NCBI GenBank assembly: GCA_029931905.1
Contig: JAOZRH010000019.1
Location: forward strand, 12,660 to 21,342
Reading direction: 5' to 3'
Length of the DNA stretch: 8,683 nt
DNA from: Fidelibacterota bacterium
GTDB lineage: Bacteria; Fidelibacterota; Fidelibacteria; Fidelibacterales; Fidelibacteraceae
Under the pieces are notes generated by a model, which was given only the letters and a program-made list of their open reading frames with translations, searched no databases and was not told the DNA's origin. How positions within the stretch are numbered: the stretch's first letter is position 1; each line of letters starts with the position of its first letter. Shown here in pieces: positions 5,878-8,683 of the stretch. The position numbers and the translations under genes are program-made.

Positions 5878-7311
5878 ATGAAAAAAAATCAATCTACAAT
5901 ATTAGATAAAGCATCAATATTTTATGATACATTTGAAAGAAAAGCAGGAACAGAATTAAAAGTAACTCATTATTGTCCAGGTTGTGGCCATGGAATTTTA
6001 CATAAATTAATTGCCGAAGCATTGGTTGATTTTGATGTGGAAGATAAAACAGTATTTTTAAGTCCTGTAGGATGTTCTGTATTTGCTTATTATTATTTTC
6101 AAAATGGAAATATTCAATCGGCACACGGAAGAGATCCAGCTGTTGGAACCGGATATAAAAGAGCTAACCCCGATTCAATAGTAATATCGTATCAAGGTGA
6201 TGGCGACTTGGCTTCAATAGGTGGAAATAATATTTTACAAGCTGCTAATCGTGGCGAAAATATGACTGTATTTTTTGTAAATAATGCAACCTATGGAATG
6301 ACTGGTGGACAGATGGCTCCAACAACATTAATCGGACAAAGAAGTACAACTACACCACGAGGAAGAACTGTTGAAAATGAAGGTTATCCTCTAAGAATGA
6401 GTGAACTTCTTTCAACATTAGAAGCACCAGTTTATATTGAAAGAGTAATGTTGACAGATCCAAAAAATATTGCAAAAACAAGAAAGGCCGTTAGAAAAGC
6501 AATAAAAAATCAAATTGATAATAAGGGATTTTCATTTGTTGAAGTATTATCAGCTTGTCCAACTGGTTGGAAAAAAACGCCACATGATTCTGTGAATTGG
6601 ATTACAGAAGTTCAAGAACAATATTTTCCTATTGGTGTAAAAAAGGATGTTAGTGAAGAAAGAGAACCAATAATTGTAAAAAGAATAACACCAAAATATA
6701 GTGATTTTCATAAAGTGCTTGATATTCAAAGTTTGAATGATTTACCTGATGTGCCCAAAATTCCAGACACAAAAAATATTAATGAAGAAATTAAAATAGC
6801 AGGATTTGGTGGTCAGGGAGTTTTGAGTTTAGGATATGTTTTAGCAAATATTGGAATGGGGCATAATTATGCAGTAAGTTGGCTACCAAGTTATGGACCA
6901 GAAATGAGAGGCGGAACTGCAAATTGTAGTGTAAAAATATCAGATGTTCGTATTGGATCACCAATTGTAGATAATCCAACAACTCTAATTGCACTTACTA
7001 AACCAGCACTAGAAAAATTTGAAAATGATGTTGTGCCTGGTGGAAATATTATTTATGATAGTGGACTAATTGATGTTGCACCAAAACGAAAAGATGTAAA
7101 TGTTATTCCAATTAAAGCAACTGAAATTGCTGATAAACTTGGTTCTACAAGAGCAGCAAATATGGTTTTATTTGGTGTATATTCAAAATTAACTGGATAT
7201 TTAAGTCAAGAATATATTAAGTGGGGAATCAAACATATCATTAATAAAGAAAAATTTAATGAACTGAATATGAATGCACTTAATGCAGGATATGAATTTG
7301 GGGAAAAATAA
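5878..7311 (+). CDS. 2-oxoacid:ferredoxin oxidoreductase fused beta-gamma subunit
   Basis: The 477 residues join two subunits that are often separate. The beta part (about 1-270) binds thiamine diphosphate and a [4Fe-4S] cluster: C33-x2-C36 in YCPGCGHG, C66 in VGCS and C227 in SACPTGW provide the four expected ligands, and GDGD (107-110) with NNATYGMTGGQ (135-145) is the Mg-thiamine diphosphate motif. After a linker of some 35 residues the gamma part (about 302-477) starts IKIAGFGGQGV, with GGQG at 311-314 and YGPEMRGG at 339-346. Together with the alpha and delta genes this completes a four-domain enzyme as alpha, delta and beta-gamma. No frameshift scar is visible at the junction, and the linker is rich in Pro, Asp and Lys, so I read it as a genuine fusion. 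Substrate is undetermined. The gene is followed by a palindrome and an unrelated toxin-antitoxin module. Confidence 0.9.
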   Translation: MKKNQSTILDKASIFYDTFERKAGTELKVTHYCPGCGHGILHKLIAEALVDFDVEDKTVFLSPVGCSVFAYYYFQNGNIQSAHGRDPAVGTGYKRANPDSIVISYQGDGDLASIGGNNILQAANRGENMTVFFVNNATYGMTGGQMAPTTLIGQRSTTTPRGRTVENEGYPLRMSELLSTLEAPVYIERVMLTDPKNIAKTRKAVRKAIKNQIDNKGFSFVEVLSACPTGWKKTPHDSVNWITEVQEQYFPIGVKKDVSEEREPIIVKRITPKYSDFHKVLDIQSLNDLPDVPKIPDTKNINEEIKIAGFGGQGVLSLGYVLANIGMGHNYAVSWLPSYGPEMRGGTANCSVKISDVRIGSPIVDNPTTLIALTKPALEKFENDVVPGGNIIYDSGLIDVAPKRKDVNVIPIKATEIADKLGSTRAANMVLFGVYSKLTGYLSQEYIKWGIKHIINKEKFNELNMNALNAGYEFGEK

Positions 7312-7339
7312 GTCAAGTATTTTGAACAATATACTTGAC
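7312..7339. repeat. 28-bp inverted repeat over the -35: candidate AbiEi operator (or operon terminator)
   Basis: GTCAAGTAT (7312-7320) and ATACTTGAC (7331-7339) are perfect 9-bp arms around a 10-base centre. The right arm contains five of the six bases of the -35 element TTGACA. AbiEi antitoxins are known to repress their own promoter by binding inverted repeats there, so an operator is the favoured reading. Because it starts directly after the stop of the preceding gene it might also act as a hairpin in that transcript, but only 3 of 9 pairs are G-C and no long U-run follows, so it is a poor intrinsic terminator. Confidence 0.65.
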
Positions 7340-7365
7340 AATCTTTAAAAAATAAATTATATTTG
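7335..7365 (+). promoter_or_regulatory. Consensus promoter of the AbiE module
   Basis: TTGACA (7335-7340) and TATATT (7358-7363) are separated by exactly 17 bases, a near-ideal sigma70-type promoter. The same stretch also satisfies the Bacteroidota pattern, since TATATTTG (7358-7365) is a perfect TAnnTTTG with TTG (7335-7337) 20 bases upstream. Transcription is expected about seven bases after 7363, that is at about 7370, which is the A of the AbiEi start codon. The mRNA would then be leaderless, consistent with the absence of any Shine-Dalgarno sequence before this gene. Confidence 0.75.
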
Positions 7366-7380
7366 CAATATGAATATTGC
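7365..7380. repeat. 16-bp inverted repeat spanning the AbiEi start codon
   Basis: GCAATAT (7365-7371) and ATATTGC (7374-7380) are perfect 7-bp arms around GA. The palindrome covers the predicted transcription start and the ATG at 7370-7372. With the repeat at 7312-7339 it gives two palindromes bracketing the -10 element, the arrangement expected for two cooperative repressor sites. Its arm ATATTGC loosely resembles the ATACTTGAC arm upstream (shared ATA and TTG and C), which supports one protein reading both, though this is only suggestive. Confidence 0.6.
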
Positions 7381-8089
7381 GAAAAAAATAGAAAAAAAAA
7401 TTAAAACATTTGAAAAAGGTAATACTTTTACATACAAAGACCTTGAAATAAAAAAAAAAGAATATTCCGCTACATCAAAAAACATTGAACGATTAATAAA
7501 AAAAGGAATAATTAAACGCATTTCAACAGGGATTTTTTACAAACCAAAGCAAACTGTTTTTGGTGAATTAAAGCCAAATGAAGAACAAATAATCACACCC
7601 TATTTATTTAAAAATAACAAGAGAATAGCATATATTACAGGATTACTGCTTTATAATAAAATGGGACTAACAACCCAAATTCCAAAAGAAATAAGTGTTG
7701 CAAGTAGTAAAAAACGAATTTACATATCAAAAGGCAATATAAAAGCAAGTGCTGTAAAAAGTTATGTGGAAGTAACTGATAATAATTATAAATTTCTCGA
7801 ACTTCTTGATGCAATAAAAGATTTTAAAAATATACCTGATTTAGATAAAAAATCAGTAATAAAAATTTTGACTAACAAAATACTTGAATTAAATACTAAG
7901 CAAAAAAATGAATTGATTGAAATCGCACTTGAATATCCACCGAGAGTTAGAGCATTACTTGGTGCAATCTTCGAAAATATTGGAAAAAATATTGAAAAAT
8001 TAGATGATAGTCTTAATCCATTATCAGAATACAAACTTGGAATTACAAAAGAAATTTTGCCGACAATTGAAAAATGGAATATTAAATGA
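7370..8089 (+). CDS. abiEi: AbiEi-like antitoxin and autorepressor (DUF6088-type), type IV toxin-antitoxin
   Basis: The 239-residue, Lys-rich protein begins with a predicted winged helix-turn-helix (about 1-60): FTYKDL, then a recognition-helix-like stretch SKNIERLIKKG, then the wing IIKRISTGIFYKP, a layout typical of AbiEi and DUF6088 proteins. The central part (about 65-130) contains ITGLLLYNKMGLTTQIPKEI, as in the antitoxin family, and EYPPRVRALLGA at 188-199 is a conserved-looking C-terminal motif. AbiEi proteins neutralise the AbiEii toxin without stable binding to it and repress their own operon. The gene lacks a ribosome binding site and seems to be translated from a leaderless message. 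It overlaps the next gene by four bases (ATGA, 8086-8089), the usual antitoxin-first order. It is unrelated to the redox genes upstream and is probably a mobile defence or stabilisation cassette. Confidence 0.85.
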   Translation: MNIAKKIEKKIKTFEKGNTFTYKDLEIKKKEYSATSKNIERLIKKGIIKRISTGIFYKPKQTVFGELKPNEEQIITPYLFKNNKRIAYITGLLLYNKMGLTTQIPKEISVASSKKRIYISKGNIKASAVKSYVEVTDNNYKFLELLDAIKDFKNIPDLDKKSVIKILTNKILELNTKQKNELIEIALEYPPRVRALLGAIFENIGKNIEKLDDSLNPLSEYKLGITKEILPTIEKWNIK

Positions 8090-8683
8090 ATTTACACGAA
8101 AATAAAGAACTTTTTAGAGATGCAATAGTTGCAACATCACAGTTAAAAGGAATTGCTGAGATTTATGTTGAAAAAGATTATTGGGTTACGCTTTCTTTAT
8201 ATTCCATTTTCTCAAACGAGATAGGAAAATTTTGCATATTCAAAGGCGGAACAGCATTATCAAAATGTAATAATTTAATCGACAGGTTTTCAGAAGATAT
8301 TGACATTGTATTATTAAAAAAGGGAAATGAAAGCAGTAATCAATTGAAAAACAAGTTAAAAAAAGTTACCAAAATAGTTGGAGAAAATATTCCTGAAATT
8401 GATGTGGAAGGAATAACCAACAAAAAAGGAATGATACGAAAAACTGCTCATAATTATCCGAAAATGTTTGAAGGGTTATTTGGACAAATTCGTGATAATT
8501 TAATAGTAGAAGCAACTTGGTTTGGGAGTTTTGAACCTTTTGAAAAAGGAAAAGTGAATTCTCTGATTTATGAGATGATAATTGAAACAAATCAACAACA
8601 AATTGCAGACGAATACGACTTAAATCCATTTGAAGTAAATGTTTTAAGTCCAAAACGAACATTTTGCGAGAAAATAATGAGTT
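8086..8683 (+). CDS. abiEii: AbiEii-like nucleotidyltransferase toxin (3' end cut by the window)
   Basis: An open frame runs from ATG at 8086 to the window end with no stop, giving at least 199 residues of a family usually about 240-320 long. It shows the AbiEii/AbiGii hallmarks: VEKDYWV (28-34), the nucleotide-binding motif FKGGTALSK (52-60) and RFSEDID (67-73), whose D71 and D73 are the expected metal-binding acidic residues of a DNA polymerase beta-type nucleotidyltransferase. A later SPKRTFCEKI near the cut end fits the motif carrying the conserved lysine. AbiEii-type toxins transfer nucleotides to an RNA target (tRNA for some relatives) and cause growth arrest; the antitoxin encoded just upstream counters this. 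The catalytic motifs are intact, so the toxin looks active, but the C-terminus cannot be judged. The start overlaps the antitoxin stop, with a weak GGA eight bases ahead. Confidence 0.88.
   Translation, partial: MNLHENKELFRDAIVATSQLKGIAEIYVEKDYWVTLSLYSIFSNEIGKFCIFKGGTALSKCNNLIDRFSEDIDIVLLKKGNESSNQLKNKLKKVTKIVGENIPEIDVEGITNKKGMIRKTAHNYPKMFEGLFGQIRDNLIVEATWFGSFEPFEKGKVNSLIYEMIIETNQQQIADEYDLNPFEVNVLSPKRTFCEKIMS

Noticed and set aside
7312..7339. Intrinsic terminator of the redox operon
   Set aside because: The stem is AT-rich with a 10-base loop and is not followed by a U-tract; the overlap with TTGACA favours an operator. Kept only as an alternative.

Overview
This AT-rich window (roughly 30% G+C by eye) reads almost entirely on the + strand and looks like chromosomal DNA of an anaerobic, ferredoxin-using bacterium. 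The phylum is not settled. The promoter in front of the last two genes matches the Bacteroidota -33/-7 pattern (TTG, then TAnnTTTG). Most operon genes, however, have clear Shine-Dalgarno sequences, which is not typical of that phylum. A related low-GC anaerobic lineage is equally possible.

Region 1 (1-123) is a non-coding leader with two perfect short palindromes and AT-rich promoter-like sequence. Region 2 (124-4452) encodes three tightly packed subunits: a NuoE-like [2Fe-2S] protein, a NuoF/HydB-like FMN and NADH protein with extra ferredoxin clusters, and a 699-residue fusion of a NuoG-type Fe-S N-terminus to a GltD/NfnB-type FAD/NADPH oxidoreductase. This layout matches the Stn (Sporomusa-type Nfn) branch of flavin-based electron-bifurcating transhydrogenases, which link NADH, NADPH and ferredoxin. 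Region 3 (4484-7311) follows on the same strand with short gaps and encodes a complete 2-oxoacid:ferredoxin oxidoreductase: a ferredoxin-type delta subunit with an added zinc-ribbon-like tail, an alpha subunit, and a fused beta-gamma subunit. The inferred logic is that oxidative decarboxylation of a 2-oxoacid yields reduced ferredoxin and an acyl-CoA. The transhydrogenase then uses that ferredoxin with NADH to make NADPH, or runs in reverse to supply ferredoxin for reductive carboxylation.

Region 4 (7312-8683) is an unrelated accessory module, a type IV AbiE-like toxin-antitoxin pair. It consists of an AbiEi antitoxin/autorepressor (7370-8089) and an AbiEii nucleotidyltransferase toxin that starts by a 4-base overlap at 8086 and is cut by the window end. 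Its promoter is unusually legible: a consensus -35/-10 placed so that transcription should begin at or near the start codon (leaderless), with one inverted repeat over the -35 and another over the start codon. These are good candidates for the two AbiEi operators.

I saw no rRNA, tRNA, CRISPR array, insertion sequence or membrane protein gene. The most interesting items are the Stn-plus-oxoacid-oxidoreductase operon, the degenerate (Cys-less) Fe-S domains in two of its subunits, the zinc-ribbon ferredoxin, and the doubly palindromic AbiE promoter.
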